A stretch of 48,854 nucleotides of DNA from Actinomycetes bacterium (GTDB lineage: Bacteria > Actinomycetota > Acidimicrobiia > Acidimicrobiales > RAAP-2): contig JAJYEQ010000012.1 in assembly GCA_021785695.1 (NCBI GenBank), positions 1-48,854 on the forward strand. The letters run 5' to 3'. Of this stretch, positions 32,795 through 41,422 are shown piece by piece. The first letter of the stretch is position 1. Each line of letters opens with the position of its first letter. The position numbers were made by a program, and so were the translations under genes. The notes beneath the pieces are model-generated. The model saw nothing but the letters and a program-made list of their open reading frames with translations. It was not told where the DNA came from and did not search any database.

Positions 32795-33883
32795 TCAGTC
32801 CTCCTCGATAGCGACCCGCTCGTCGCGCGGCGAGACCAGCACGTCGCGGGCCACCACCGAGAGCGCCACGCGATCACCGTGGTTGAGGTCCCGCGCGACG
32901 TCGCTGCGCACGTCGACGCGGACCTCCGCCGACTCCACCGTCACCGTGACGCGGGTGATCGCCCCGAGAAAGCTCTTGTGGACGACGGTGGCCTGCCCCG
33001 CCGGATCGGCGACGATCACCACGTCCTCGGGGCGCAGCACCGCGTCGACGTCGGAGTCGGCCATCTCCGGGTTGCGCACCGCCACCGCGGCTCCCCACAG
33101 CCCGACCGTCGCGCCGTCGCGACGCACCGGCACCCGGCTCGACACGCCGACGAAGTGCGCCACGAAAGCACTGGTGGGACGGGAGTACAGCTCGGCCGGC
33201 GTGGCCGTCTGCTCGCCGCGACCCTCGCGCATCACGCAGACGCGATCGGCCATCGAGAGCGCCTCTTCCTGGTCGTGGGTCACGAACACGGTCGTGATCG
33301 CGAGGCGCTGCTGGAGCGAGCGGATCTGGTCGCGCAGGCCGGTGCGTACCTTGGCGTCGAGCGCCGAGAGCGGCTCGTCGAGCAGCAGCACGCGCGGCTC
33401 GATCGCCAGCGCCCGGGCCAGCGCCACCCGCTGCTGCTGGCCGCCCGAGAGCTGGTGGGGGTACTTCTCGGCATGCTCGTGCAGGCCGACCAGCTCGAGC
33501 AGCTCGTGGGCCTTGTCGCGGCGCGCCGTCGCGCGCACGCCCCGCATGCGCAGCCCGAAGCCGACGTTGTGCACCGCGCTCATGTTGGGGAACAGCGAGT
33601 AGCTCTGGAAGACCATCCCCATGTCGCGATCCTGGGGCGACACCCGCACCACGTCGTGGCCGTCGACCAGGACCTGACCGTGGTCGACCAGCTCGAAGCC
33701 GGCCAGGGCCCGCAGGGCCGTCGTCTTGCCGCAGCCCGAGGGCCCCAGGAGTGCGACCAGCTCGCCCGGCTCGACCTCGAGGGAGAACCCGTCGAGGGCG
33801 CGGGTGCGCCCGAAGACGCGCACCAGTTCGCGCAGCTCGACCCGCGCGCCACTGCCCCCACCGTTGCCTTGCACCTGGCTCAC
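32795..33883 (-). CDS. ABC transporter ATP-binding protein (PotA/spermidine-type)
   Basis: 362 residues. Walker A GPSGCGKT (47-54), Q-loop VFQSYSLFPNM, signature LSGGQQQRVALARAL, Walker B VLLLDEPLSALD and H-loop VFVTHDQEEAL are intact. A C-terminal TOBE domain (about 245-362) is typical of the polyamine/iron/sulfate importer group. The GTG start overlaps the stop of the second permease gene. With the two permeases and the binding protein it forms a complete importer. Confidence 0.93.
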   Translation of the reverse strand: MSQVQGNGGGSGARVELRELVRVFGRTRALDGFSLEVEPGELVALLGPSGCGKTTALRALAGFELVDHGQVLVDGHDVVRVSPQDRDMGMVFQSYSLFPNMSAVHNVGFGLRMRGVRATARRDKAHELLELVGLHEHAEKYPHQLSGGQQQRVALARALAIEPRVLLLDEPLSALDAKVRTGLRDQIRSLQQRLAITTVFVTHDQEEALSMADRVCVMREGRGEQTATPAELYSRPTSAFVAHFVGVSSRVPVRRDGATVGLWGAAVAVRNPEMADSDVDAVLRPEDVVIVADPAGQATVVHKSFLGAITRVTVTVESAEVRVDVRSDVARDLNHGDRVALSVVARDVLVSPRDERVAIEED

Positions 33884-34701
33884 GCCACCTCCGCCTTGCG
33901 TCGGGACCGCCGCGACTCGGACCGGTCCAGGGAGACCATCACCGTGATCAGCACCCAGGTGCCGATCAGGGACAGCATCGAGACCATGGTCGCGATGTGC
34001 CCGTCGGTCTGCTGGAACTGATAGATCCACACCGGCAGCGTCGTCCACAGGTCGAGGCTGGCCATCGTGAACTCGCCCAGCACCAGGGCCAGCGTCAGCA
34101 CCGACGCCGACAGGATGCCCGCGCGCAGGTTGGGCAGGATCACGCGCCACAGCGTCTGGGGCCCGTTGGCCCCCAGCGACCGGGAGGCCTCCACCAGGGT
34201 CTTGAGGTCGATGGCGGAGATCCCGGCATCCAAAGAGCGATAGACGAAGGGCATCGTCAAGATCACGTACATCAGGCTGAGCAGGTACGGGGACGCCTTG
34301 AGCCAGATCGGCGCCGCTCGCAACACGCCGAGGATCAGCACGATGGGCGGGATCACAATCGGCAGCACCGTCACGAACTCCAGGAGGCGCCGCACGCGCG
34401 GCAGGTGCAGGTGGATGTAGATGGTGGTGGGCACCATGAGCACGAGGGTTCCCACCAGGGTGGTGAAGGCCAGCTTGATCGAGAGCCAGAACGCTCCCGT
34501 GAAGCCGACCTGGGAGGGAATGGCCCGCAGCGCGTAGAGCGACCAGTGCCCGGCGTCGTCCTGGAACGAGAAGCGCAGACCGGCGTACAGCGGGATGAGG
34601 AAATAGGCGGCCGCTAGAGCCAGGATGATCCCGCGCCACACCCGCAGGCGGTGACGTCGCGGTGCCGAGACCACCGCCGCCGCCGAGGTCAGCGCAACCA
34701 T
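33880..34701 (-). CDS. ABC transporter permease (PotC-like)
   Basis: 273 residues, six predicted TM helices. The EAA loop, which contacts the ATPase, is EASRSLGANGPQTLWRVILPNLRAGIL (about 190-216). ATG 34701 lies 13 bases inside the end of the first permease gene. The hydrophobic pattern and LYAGLRFSFQDDAGHWSLY after helix 1 fit the PotC/YdcV group. The N-terminus has short positive stretches (PRRHRLRVWR), which orient it with the N-terminus inside. Confidence 0.9.
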   Translation of the reverse strand: MVALTSAAAVVSAPRRHRLRVWRGIILALAAAYFLIPLYAGLRFSFQDDAGHWSLYALRAIPSQVGFTGAFWLSIKLAFTTLVGTLVLMVPTTIYIHLHLPRVRRLLEFVTVLPIVIPPIVLILGVLRAAPIWLKASPYLLSLMYVILTMPFVYRSLDAGISAIDLKTLVEASRSLGANGPQTLWRVILPNLRAGILSASVLTLALVLGEFTMASLDLWTTLPVWIYQFQQTDGHIATMVSMLSLIGTWVLITVMVSLDRSESRRSRRKAEVA

Positions 34702-35621
34702 TTGGACGCCCGACGCTGGATGAGCCCGTAGAGGATCATCGTCACGGCCAGCACGGCGAACATGCCGAAGCCGATCGCGTAGCCGATGTTCTCCTGACCC
34801 GAGATGGCGTTGCCGTTGAGCAGGTTGCCGATCTGGATCGGGGCCAGGGTGACCGTCCCGGCGGTCAGGGTCTGGGCGGTCGCGTAAGCGGCAAAGGAGC
34901 TCCCGAACAGCAGCAGCATGCCGCCCAGAACTGACGGAAGCAGCACCGGCAGGCCCACGTGGCGCCAGAAGCGCCAGGTCGAGGCGCCCAGGTTCGACGC
35001 GGCCTCCCGCCAGGCGGGGCGCAGTGCCCCCAGCGCTGGAGTGATCACCAGGACCATGAGGGGAACCTGAAAGTAGAGATAGACGAAGGCGACGCCGTAG
35101 AACGAGTACAGATTGAACCCCAGGTTCCACGGATTCAGATGGATCGCCGCCAGCCACGAGGTGAGGATCCCGGTGGACCCGAGCGTGGCGATGAACATGA
35201 AGGTCAGGTTGATGCCCCCGAAGTTGGCCAGGACGCCCGACGCGGTGGCGATCATCCGGCGCAGGAAGGGGCTGCGTGAGGTGGCGATGGCGTAGGCCAG
35301 CGTCAGCCCGAGAAGTCCCGGGATCACCGATGTGAGCGTCGCGAGCAGGATCGAGTTCTCGAAGCCCAGCAGGTAGGTGCCGTGGGTGATGGTCGACACG
35401 TTGGCCAGCGTCAGCTGGCCCCGCGGGTTCCGGAACGCGTAGTCGATGACCGCCAGGATCGGGATGCCCAGCCCCAAGAAGGTGTACACGACGAAGGGCG
35501 CGACCGCGGCAACACGCCGCAGGCCACGCCATCGCCGGGCGCCCACCGCCACCCGCGAGGTCGACAGCTCGTCAACCTCGCCGGTGGCGGGGGCGTCCTC
35601 CGCTAGACCGGGCTCACTCAC
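34689..35621 (-). CDS. ABC transporter permease (PotB-like)
   Basis: 310 residues, six TM helices after a 35-residue cytoplasmic N-terminus. The EAA loop is EAASNLGASTWRFWRHVGLPVLLPSVL (about 206-232). The GTG start follows directly on the binding-protein stop with no gap, and its 3' end overlaps the second permease by 13 bases. This compact order (binding protein, two permeases, ATPase) is normal for this transporter class. Confidence 0.9.
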   Translation of the reverse strand: MSEPGLAEDAPATGEVDELSTSRVAVGARRWRGLRRVAAVAPFVVYTFLGLGIPILAVIDYAFRNPRGQLTLANVSTITHGTYLLGFENSILLATLTSVIPGLLGLTLAYAIATSRSPFLRRMIATASGVLANFGGINLTFMFIATLGSTGILTSWLAAIHLNPWNLGFNLYSFYGVAFVYLYFQVPLMVLVITPALGALRPAWREAASNLGASTWRFWRHVGLPVLLPSVLGGMLLLFGSSFAAYATAQTLTAGTVTLAPIQIGNLLNGNAISGQENIGYAIGFGMFAVLAVTMILYGLIQRRASKWLR

Positions 35622-36782
35622 CTACGGGCCTGAGGTGACCTCGGTTGGCCACGACGCCGACACGACGTTCTCAGCCTTCAGGATCTGGGCCTGGGTCGGG
35701 TACTGCACGCCCTTGGTGGGCGCCGGCGGCAGGGCCGCCAACCACTTGGCGTTGGCCAGGTGGTGCGCCACCATGAAGGCGAGCTCCACGGGTCGGGCCA
35801 TGCCCGCCAGCCAGAGGTTCTGCCCCTGGTTGGAGTAGAGGAACTCCTCCCACAGGCGCGCGGCCGCCGGGTCCGGTGCCGACGCGCTGATGGCCTGGGT
35901 GTAGTACTCGGCGAGCGCCGCGTCCGTCGGGATCACGACCTTCCACTTGTGCGTGTAGCCCGGCAGCGCCTTGACCTCAGAGGCCTGGAGGTAGTCCCAC
36001 CAGACCACGATGTTGGTCGCCCCGCTCTGGACCGTGGAGGGACCCGCCACCGTGGCCACGAAGTTCCCGACCTTGTTCATCTTCGAGAAGTAGTCGACCC
36101 CCGGCTTGACGTTGTTCAACGACCCGCCCGAGGCGATGGCCGCGGCCATCACCGCCGCCAGCGCCGATGAGGACGCCGTGGGGTTGTTGTTGATCCCGAT
36201 CTTGTAGCCCTGACCTGCCTTGAGCATCTGGGCGAACGAGGTGGGGCAGTTCTTGACCACCGTGGTGTCGCACCCGATGGCCACGAATCCGCCGTAGTCG
36301 TCGAACCAGTACCCCCGGGGCTGCTTGAGCAACGCCGGGATCCGCGACCACGTCTGCACGCGGTACGGGGACAGCAGGTGGTGCTTCTGGGCGGTGATGG
36401 CGAAGTTCGTCCCCACGTCGATGACGTCCGGCGCGCTGGTGCGGCCCCGGTCGGCAACGATCGCGTTGATCTCGTCCTGGCTCGACCCGTCCGGGTTGTA
36501 GGAGTTCACCTTGATCTTGTACTTCTTCTGGAAGGTGTTGATCAGCGCCCCGTAGTTTGCCCAGTTCGGCGGCAAGGCGATGACGTTGAGCTTGCCTTCC
36601 TTCTTCGCCGCGGCGATCAGTGCGCTCATCGACGTTGGCCCCGACTTGGACAGCGTCTGCACCTTGGCCCAGTTGACAACGCCGGCTCCGCCGGCTGACC
36701 CAACGCTGAGCGTCACGAACGACAGCAGGCTGATGGCCGCCGTTCCCGTCGCCAGCGCTGCTCTCAGCTTCGCAGATCTCAT
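35622..36782 (-). CDS. ABC transporter extracellular solute-binding protein, family 1
   Basis: 386 residues. A Sec signal peptide (residues 1-33) ends without the LxxC lipobox that most actinobacterial binding proteins carry, so the protein may be free or tethered by an uncleaved helix. The fold segments [49 protein letters not shown] and [17 protein letters not shown] match the group related to AfuA, PhnS and PotD. Polyamine uptake is inferred from the adjacent PuuA-like gene; an iron or aminophosphonate ligand is possible. ATG 36782 heads a long leader that folds into a hairpin. Confidence 0.85.
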   Translation of the reverse strand: MRSAKLRAALATGTAAISLLSFVTLSVGSAGGAGVVNWAKVQTLSKSGPTSMSALIAAAKKEGKLNVIALPPNWANYGALINTFQKKYKIKVNSYNPDGSSQDEINAIVADRGRTSAPDVIDVGTNFAITAQKHHLLSPYRVQTWSRIPALLKQPRGYWFDDYGGFVAIGCDTTVVKNCPTSFAQMLKAGQGYKIGINNNPTASSSALAAVMAAAIASGGSLNNVKPGVDYFSKMNKVGNFVATVAGPSTVQSGATNIVVWWDYLQASEVKALPGYTHKWKVVIPTDAALAEYYTQAISASAPDPAAARLWEEFLYSNQGQNLWLAGMARPVELAFMVAHHLANAKWLAALPPAPTKGVQYPTQAQILKAENVVSASWPTEVTSGP

Positions 36783-36811
36783 GGATTGGCCTCACGATCT
36801 CGCACGAGTGT

Positions 36812-36840
36812 GCTCGAGCCGTCCCCCTGACGGTTCGAGC
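36812..36840 (-). promoter_or_regulatory. Hairpin or operator in the leader of the binding-protein gene
   Basis: An inverted repeat of two 12-base arms (36812-36823 and 36829-36840) with a 5-base loop and one mismatch (A against C on the minus-strand RNA, a G-U wobble on the other strand). It lies 29-58 bases upstream of ATG 36782 and downstream of a TACTGT that could be the -10. It could be an operator for a dimeric repressor or an RNA element in the leader. There is no T-run after it, so a simple terminator is unlikely. Confidence 0.5.
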
Positions 36841-36908
36841 GCCACAGTATCCGAGTTGTCTGTCTGGCGCGCATCGATCTCGTGAACAGTTGCCCATACG
36901 CTCCCCAG

Positions 36909-36914
36909 TAGGGT
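36909..36914 (+). promoter_or_regulatory. -10 element (TAGGGT) of thiD, leaderless type
   Basis: TAGGGT, then GACCTC, then GTG 36921. It is identical in its downstream hexamer to the htrA site. Confidence 0.5.
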
Positions 36915-36920
36915 GACCTC

Positions 36921-37739
36921 GTGCAACCTCGCTGCGCCTTGACGATCGCGGGTTCCGACTCCGGCGGCGGCGCGGGGATCCAGGCCGACCTGCGTACGTT
37001 CAGCGCCTTCGGCCTCCACGCCACGACCGCGATCACGGCGGTCACCGCGCAGAACACGCGCACCGTGAGCGCCATCGTCCCGCTGGGGCCCGCCGACGTG
37101 GTCGCCCAGGTCGAGGCGGTCCTCGAGGACTTCCCCATCCGGGCGGTCAAGACGGGCATGCTGGCCGAGCCCGGGGTCGTGCTGGCCGTCGCACGGCTGG
37201 CCGAGCAGGCTCGCCTGCCGCATCTGGTCGTGGACCCCGTACTGGTCTCATCGACCGGGTCGCTGCTGCTGGCCGACGGTGGAATCGAGGCCTACCGCGA
37301 CGCCCTGATCCCCCAGGCCGACCTGATCACCCCGAACCTGCCCGAGGCCGCGGCTCTGGCCGGGGTGGACGTGCGCGACCTGGGTGACATCGCCTCCCAG
37401 ACCGCGGTGGCCCGGGTGCTCCAGCGTCTCGGTGCTCGGGCCGTCTTGGTCAAGGGAGGCCACGTGGCGTCGCCCGATGGCGCGGCCCACGCCACCGACG
37501 TCCTGGTCTTCGCCAACGAGGTCGTCGTCTTGGAGGCCGAGCGCGTGGCCACCGTCAATGATCACGGCACCGGGTGCTCGCTCTCGGCGGCGATCGCGGC
37601 GGGACTCGCCCTGGATCGCTCCTTGCCCGACGCGGTTCGCGACGCCAAGGCGTTTGTGCTGGCCGCCTTGCGCGGAGCGGCACCGTGGCACCTCGGAGCC
37701 GGACACGGTCCCATCGATCACTTCGGATGGGAGACGTGA
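36921..37739 (+). CDS. thiD: Hydroxymethylpyrimidine/phosphomethylpyrimidine kinase
   Basis: 272 residues of the ribokinase-like fold. It makes HMP-pyrophosphate for thiamine synthesis. The N-terminal [39 protein letters not shown] region, [27 protein letters not shown] and the anion-hole/catalytic [18 protein letters not shown] are all present. The GTG start agrees with the -10 hexamer 6 bases upstream. No TPP riboswitch is seen in the 138-base region shared with the divergent importer operon. The stop overlaps the next gene (GTGA). Confidence 0.95.
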   Translation: MQPRCALTIAGSDSGGGAGIQADLRTFSAFGLHATTAITAVTAQNTRTVSAIVPLGPADVVAQVEAVLEDFPIRAVKTGMLAEPGVVLAVARLAEQARLPHLVVDPVLVSSTGSLLLADGGIEAYRDALIPQADLITPNLPEAAALAGVDVRDLGDIASQTAVARVLQRLGARAVLVKGGHVASPDGAAHATDVLVFANEVVVLEAERVATVNDHGTGCSLSAAIAAGLALDRSLPDAVRDAKAFVLAALRGAAPWHLGAGHGPIDHFGWET

Positions 37740-38287
37740 GCCAGGAGCGCCCACCGCTGACCACGACCACCAGCCTCTGGCCGGCGGCCGTGGTCGTCGG
37801 CCTCGGCGCCAGCATCCTGGCGATCTTCCTGCTCATCAACGCCTTGGCCAATCCGACGGTCACCACGACAACCGCCCCCGTCGTGGTGGGAGGCCTGCCC
37901 GCGGCGCGCTCCGGTGCGCTGGTCACGGGCTGCCAGCAGCCCGGCACTCCCCCGGCCAACATCGCCGACGCCTTCGTCGTCCCGGTGCGCACCGCAGCGG
38001 CGGGCCCCGTCGTCCACGCCAACGGCGGCGCTGGCGACTACGACTGCTACCGCACCCTGGTCACCCGCGCCTCGGGCAGCCAGATCCTCGGCTTCTACCG
38101 CGGTCACCTGACCGCCACGGGCTGGGCGCTGTTCTCCTCGGCCCAGGCGCCCACCGGTCCCGAGATGCTGTTCCAGAAGGCCGGATCAGACACCTTCTAC
38201 TGGGTGGTCGGCATCGCGGTCCTGGGGCACCACGGGTCAACGACCGAGTGGCGCTTCCGCATCTACCAGAACTCGGCGTCGATCTAG
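37736..38287 (+). CDS. Membrane-anchored protein of unknown function
   Basis: 183 residues from GTG 37736, which overlaps the thiD stop (ATG 37727 is also in frame). One TM helix at about 16-37 (AAVVVGLGASILAIFLLINALA) is followed by a Thr-rich linker and an outside domain with two cysteines (VTGCQQP and DYDCYRT). GHLTATGWALFSSAQAP and TFYWVVGIAV recall small extracytoplasmic domains seen next to cell-envelope genes, but no family is named. It is convergent with the GT87-like gene and overlaps it by 4 bases. Confidence 0.7.
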   Translation: MSQERPPLTTTTSLWPAAVVVGLGASILAIFLLINALANPTVTTTTAPVVVGGLPAARSGALVTGCQQPGTPPANIADAFVVPVRTAAAGPVVHANGGAGDYDCYRTLVTRASGSQILGFYRGHLTATGWALFSSAQAPTGPEMLFQKAGSDTFYWVVGIAVLGHHGSTTEWRFRIYQNSASI

Positions 38288-39582
38288 CTCTCCGACGTCG
38301 CGGCGACCAGCTCGGGGGCCGGCTCGCGCACCGGACTCAGGGCCCAGGCCCACACCAGCAGGTTCAGCGGGTAGATGACGTAGCCGATCCGGGTCGCAGA
38401 CGCCGCGAGGATCACGCCGATGAAGAGCACCGCGACCGCCCGCAGAGCCCGCGGCGTGCTGAGAGGCCAGTGCCGCCGGATATGACGCCACCCACCCAGG
38501 ACCACCGCGATCAGGGTCAGGGGAATCAGCACGTGCCCGAGCGCGGGGACGGCATCGGTCAGGAGGTGCCCCGGCAGAGGAGAGGCCGCCGGCGAGGCCA
38601 CGCCGGAGAGGCCCAGTGGGAAGGCCACGACGTTGGCCAGGAACGCCCGCGGAGACAGTGCGGCGAAGGGCGCCACCGTCACCGCGACGATCCCGGCCAC
38701 CAGCGAGGCCACCCGGATCCACCCCCGGTCGCCCCGCCGGCGCGACGCGGTGACCAGCACCAGCACGGCCACGACGGGCCACGCCGTCAGCTTCATCGCG
38801 GCGGCGATGCCCAGGACCACCCCGCCGGTGCGCCACGCCCGCCGCTCCAACGCGACCACCCCCAGCAGCAGCAGGGCCAGGATCGGCATGTCGTCACCAC
38901 CGGTCGAAAGAAACAGCGCCCCCGTGGGAAGCACCATCAGCATCTGGGCGACGCGCAAGCGCCGGTCAGGCGGCGCCCGCAGCAGGGCCAGGGCCCCGCT
39001 CATCACCAGCAGCGTGGCCAGCGACATGATGATGCGCGCGTCGGTCAGTCCGGTCGACTGGTGCGTCGCGGCCGAGGGGAGCCCGAAGACGCTCATCAGC
39101 GGCAGGTAGGGGAAGAACGACGCGTAGGCCGGCAGCCCCTTGACCGCGTTGACCACGTGCCCGTCATGGACGTAAGCCCGGTAGGGATCCTGACCCTTCG
39201 TGACCAGCGCCGCCGAGCGCTCGATCACCCCAACCTCGGGCTGCGCGTAGGTCAGGCCCGGGTCCACGTGACGCCACCGCGCCTCCAACCCGAGCGGGAT
39301 GGCCACCACCCCCACGCCCACCAGGGCCGTGAGGGCGATCCGGGCGACGAGCGCGCCCCGCCGGCGCCAGTGCCGCATGCCCCAGGCGACCAGTGCCCCC
39401 ACGGCGTAGGGAGCAGCCGCCAGCCACCCCCAGTCACGTTGCGCCGGCTCGGTCGTCGTGATCGCCAGCCCGAGCGCGAAGGCGCTCGAGGCACCGTAGA
39501 GCCAGGCGTCCCGGGACCACGGAGAGAGCGCGCCCCAGAAGTCGACGATGCGGGCGCGCGCACCAATCAAGCGCGCGTTCAC
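38284..39582 (-). CDS. Polytopic glycosyltransferase, DUF2029/GT87-like
   Basis: 432 residues with about ten TM helices. A periplasmic loop after the third helix has KGQDPYRAYVHDG and SFFPYLPLMSVFGLP, resembling the DPY/YPP region of polyprenol-phosphate-mannose-dependent mannosyltransferases (GT87). GAAAMKLTAWPVVAVLVLV-like text in the middle (AAAMKLTAWP) is the Lys-x-x-x-x-Pro segment typical of DUF2029. The sugar and acceptor are unknown. The GTG start is set by a TAGGCT hexamer 6 bases upstream that includes the stop codon of the alpha/beta hydrolase. Confidence 0.78.
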   Translation of the reverse strand: MNARLIGARARIVDFWGALSPWSRDAWLYGASSAFALGLAITTTEPAQRDWGWLAAAPYAVGALVAWGMRHWRRRGALVARIALTALVGVGVVAIPLGLEARWRHVDPGLTYAQPEVGVIERSAALVTKGQDPYRAYVHDGHVVNAVKGLPAYASFFPYLPLMSVFGLPSAATHQSTGLTDARIIMSLATLLVMSGALALLRAPPDRRLRVAQMLMVLPTGALFLSTGGDDMPILALLLLGVVALERRAWRTGGVVLGIAAAMKLTAWPVVAVLVLVTASRRRGDRGWIRVASLVAGIVAVTVAPFAALSPRAFLANVVAFPLGLSGVASPAASPLPGHLLTDAVPALGHVLIPLTLIAVVLGGWRHIRRHWPLSTPRALRAVAVLFIGVILAASATRIGYVIYPLNLLVWAWALSPVREPAPELVAATSES

Positions 39583-39588
39583 GACCGT

Positions 39589-39594
39589 AGCCTA
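39589..39594 (-). promoter_or_regulatory. -10 element (TAGGCT) of the GT87-like gene, containing the upstream stop codon
   Basis: On the minus strand TAGGCT, then ACGGTC, then GTG 39582. Its first three bases are the TAG stop of the hydrolase gene. Confidence 0.5.
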
Positions 39595-40383
39595 CTGGCC
39601 CAGGGTCTCCATGGGCGGCAGTGCCCGCCGAAGGGGCTGGCGCGTCTGCGGTACCGAGGGCCCTCGGAGAAACTCCCCGATGAGCCGGGCGCACAGCGCG
39701 GGTCGCTCCGAGAGCACGACGTGCGAGCTCCCCGGCACGATGGCCAGCTGGCCCCGCGGGAGCGCGCGATACAGGGCGACCAGGTGCTCGAGCCGGGTGG
39801 AGTCGTCGTCGCCTCCCATCACCAGCGTCGGGTGGGTCACGCGTTGCATGTCGCTCTCGTCCAAGGAGGGTTCGGTGGCAAAGAGCCGCAGCGACTTGCG
39901 CACTACGGCACGCGCGTGCTCGGGGCCGTCGGGTGACAGCCGCCCGAAGTGCTCGGCCCACCGGTCGAAGACCGGACCGCGCAGGGGGAACGGCGCCGTC
40001 TCCTCGAGGCCCGCCGGGGAGAGGTTGCCCCCCACGACGACCAGGCGGCGCACGAGCTCGGGCGTGCGCAGCGCCACCAGCAGGGCCACGATGGCCCCGT
40101 CGCTGTGTCCCACGAGGTGGGCGGGGCGCCCCAGGTGGCGAAGGAAGGCGATCGTCTCGGTGGCCATGTCGTCGTAGTGGAACGGGGCCGGCGTGTCGGC
40201 GGTGCGACCGTGGCCCCGCCGGTCGAAGGCCGACACGCGGTACCGGTCGTGGAGGCGGCCGCCGATGCGTCGCAGCAGACCACCCGACGAGCTGAGCCCC
40301 CCGTGCAGCAAGACCAGGTCCGGTCCCCGAGTGCGACCCACGCAGACCCACGTGGGATGCCCGTCGAGGGTCAGCGTCCCCAT
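39592..40383 (-). CDS. Alpha/beta hydrolase
   Basis: 263 residues. LVLLHGG gives the oxyanion loop, FDRRGHGRT is conserved, and the nucleophile elbow is VGHSDGA with Ser94. The acid is in VMGGDDDSTR and the histidine in PGSSHVV. It resembles small esterases or haloperoxidase-like hydrolases; the substrate is not predictable. ATG 40383 is fixed by a TACGAT hexamer 6 bases upstream. The 34-base space to the divergent reductase gene holds both -10 elements. Confidence 0.88.
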   Translation of the reverse strand: MGTLTLDGHPTWVCVGRTRGPDLVLLHGGLSSSGGLLRRIGGRLHDRYRVSAFDRRGHGRTADTPAPFHYDDMATETIAFLRHLGRPAHLVGHSDGAIVALLVALRTPELVRRLVVVGGNLSPAGLEETAPFPLRGPVFDRWAEHFGRLSPDGPEHARAVVRKSLRLFATEPSLDESDMQRVTHPTLVMGGDDDSTRLEHLVALYRALPRGQLAIVPGSSHVVLSERPALCARLIGEFLRGPSVPQTRQPLRRALPPMETLGQ

Positions 40384-40389
40384 CCCGTC

Positions 40390-40395
40390 ATCGTA
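40390..40395 (-). promoter_or_regulatory. -10 element (TACGAT) of the alpha/beta hydrolase gene, leaderless type
   Basis: On the minus strand TACGAT, then GACGGG, then ATG 40383. It is 10 bases from the facing -10 of the divergent gene. Confidence 0.5.
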
Positions 40396-40405
40396 GGCGC
40401 GCTCG

Positions 40406-40411
40406 TAGGCT
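40406..40411 (+). promoter_or_regulatory. -10 element (TAGGCT) of the AcuI-like reductase gene, leaderless type
   Basis: TAGGCT, then GGCTTG, then ATG 40418. It favours that ATG over the TTG directly before it. Confidence 0.5.
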
Positions 40412-40417
40412 GGCTTG

Positions 40418-41398
40418 ATGCGAGCATTCCAAATTGACGAGACCGACGGGCTGCGCTGCGAAGTCGTGGAGGCACCTACTCCCCCCCGCGGCGACGGCGA
40501 GGTCCTGGTCTCCGTGCAGTGGAGCGGCATCAACTACAAGGACGCCATGGTGGCCGAGGCGAAAAGCCGCGTGCGGCGCGTGTCGCGTCTGATTGGCGGC
40601 GTCGACGCCGCCGGCGTCGTGGTCGCCAGTGACGACCCGGACCTGGCCCCCGGCACGGCGGTCGCGGTCCACGGGGGCGTCCTGGGTGTGGCTCGCGATG
40701 GCGGCTTCGCCGACTACGTCACCGCGCCGCGCGCCTGGATCTCCCCCCTGCCCGCTGGTCTCTCCCCCCACGACGCCATGGCCATGGGCACCGCCGGCCT
40801 GGCCGCGATGGCGAGCGTTCTGGCCCTCGAGCATCGCGGAGCCCTCGACGGCGAGGTCCTGGTCACCGGGGCCAGCGGCGGTGTGGGGTCGATCGCGCTG
40901 AGCCTCCTGGCCGCCCGGGGCCACTCTCCGGTCGCCTCCACCGGATCGCCGTCGGCCGCCGCGTGGCTGCGCACCCGGGGCGCCACTCGCGTCATCGGCC
41001 GCGACGACGTGGCCGACCGGCCCGACCGTGTCCTGGCCACGCCCCAGTGGGCCGGGGCGATCGACTGCGTGGGCGGCGCGACGCTGGCCAGCATCCTGCG
41101 GTCGTTGCGCTACGGCGCCGCCGTCGCCGCCAGCGGGCTCGTCGCGGGCCCCGAGCTGGCCACGACGGTCTACCCGTTCATCACCCGCAACGTCGCCCTG
41201 CTCGGCATCGACGTCGTGGAGGCGCCTCCCGCCGTGCGCGAGCGCCTGTGGCGCGAACTGGCGACGACCTTGGCCACGATCGACGTCGCGGCCCTCGTGG
41301 AGCGGACCATCGGGCTGGCCGATCTGCCGGCCACGCTCGACGAGCTGCGGGCCGGCACCGTGCGCGGCCGGGTCCTGGTCGACCCGGCCGCGCACTGA
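40418..41398 (+). CDS. Quinone-oxidoreductase-like MDR reductase, AcuI/YhdH family
   Basis: 326 residues of the zinc-free medium-chain reductase group. WSGINYKDAM, IGGVDAAGVVVAS, MGTAGLAAMASVLALE and the NADP loop VTGASGGVGSIALSLLAARGH match YhdH/AcuI, which reduces acryloyl-CoA to propionyl-CoA. Typical members have GIDLAG and GTAGYTA; the variants here fit. TRNVALLGIDVVEAP near the end is also typical. Neighbours do not show which substrate is used. Confidence 0.88.
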   Translation: MRAFQIDETDGLRCEVVEAPTPPRGDGEVLVSVQWSGINYKDAMVAEAKSRVRRVSRLIGGVDAAGVVVASDDPDLAPGTAVAVHGGVLGVARDGGFADYVTAPRAWISPLPAGLSPHDAMAMGTAGLAAMASVLALEHRGALDGEVLVTGASGGVGSIALSLLAARGHSPVASTGSPSAAAWLRTRGATRVIGRDDVADRPDRVLATPQWAGAIDCVGGATLASILRSLRYGAAVAASGLVAGPELATTVYPFITRNVALLGIDVVEAPPAVRERLWRELATTLATIDVAALVERTIGLADLPATLDELRAGTVRGRVLVDPAAH

Positions 41399-41422
41399 CG
41401 CGCCGCGCAGCGCCGGCGCCGA

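Noticed and set aside
36783..36920. TPP riboswitch for thiD
   Set aside because: The region lacks the conserved CTGAGA-type core, and thiD appears leaderless. The hairpin present belongs to the divergent importer side.
37384..39936. An 850-codon open frame on the plus strand
   Set aside because: It crosses thiD, the membrane protein and the antisense of the GT87-like gene, with no recognisable protein features.
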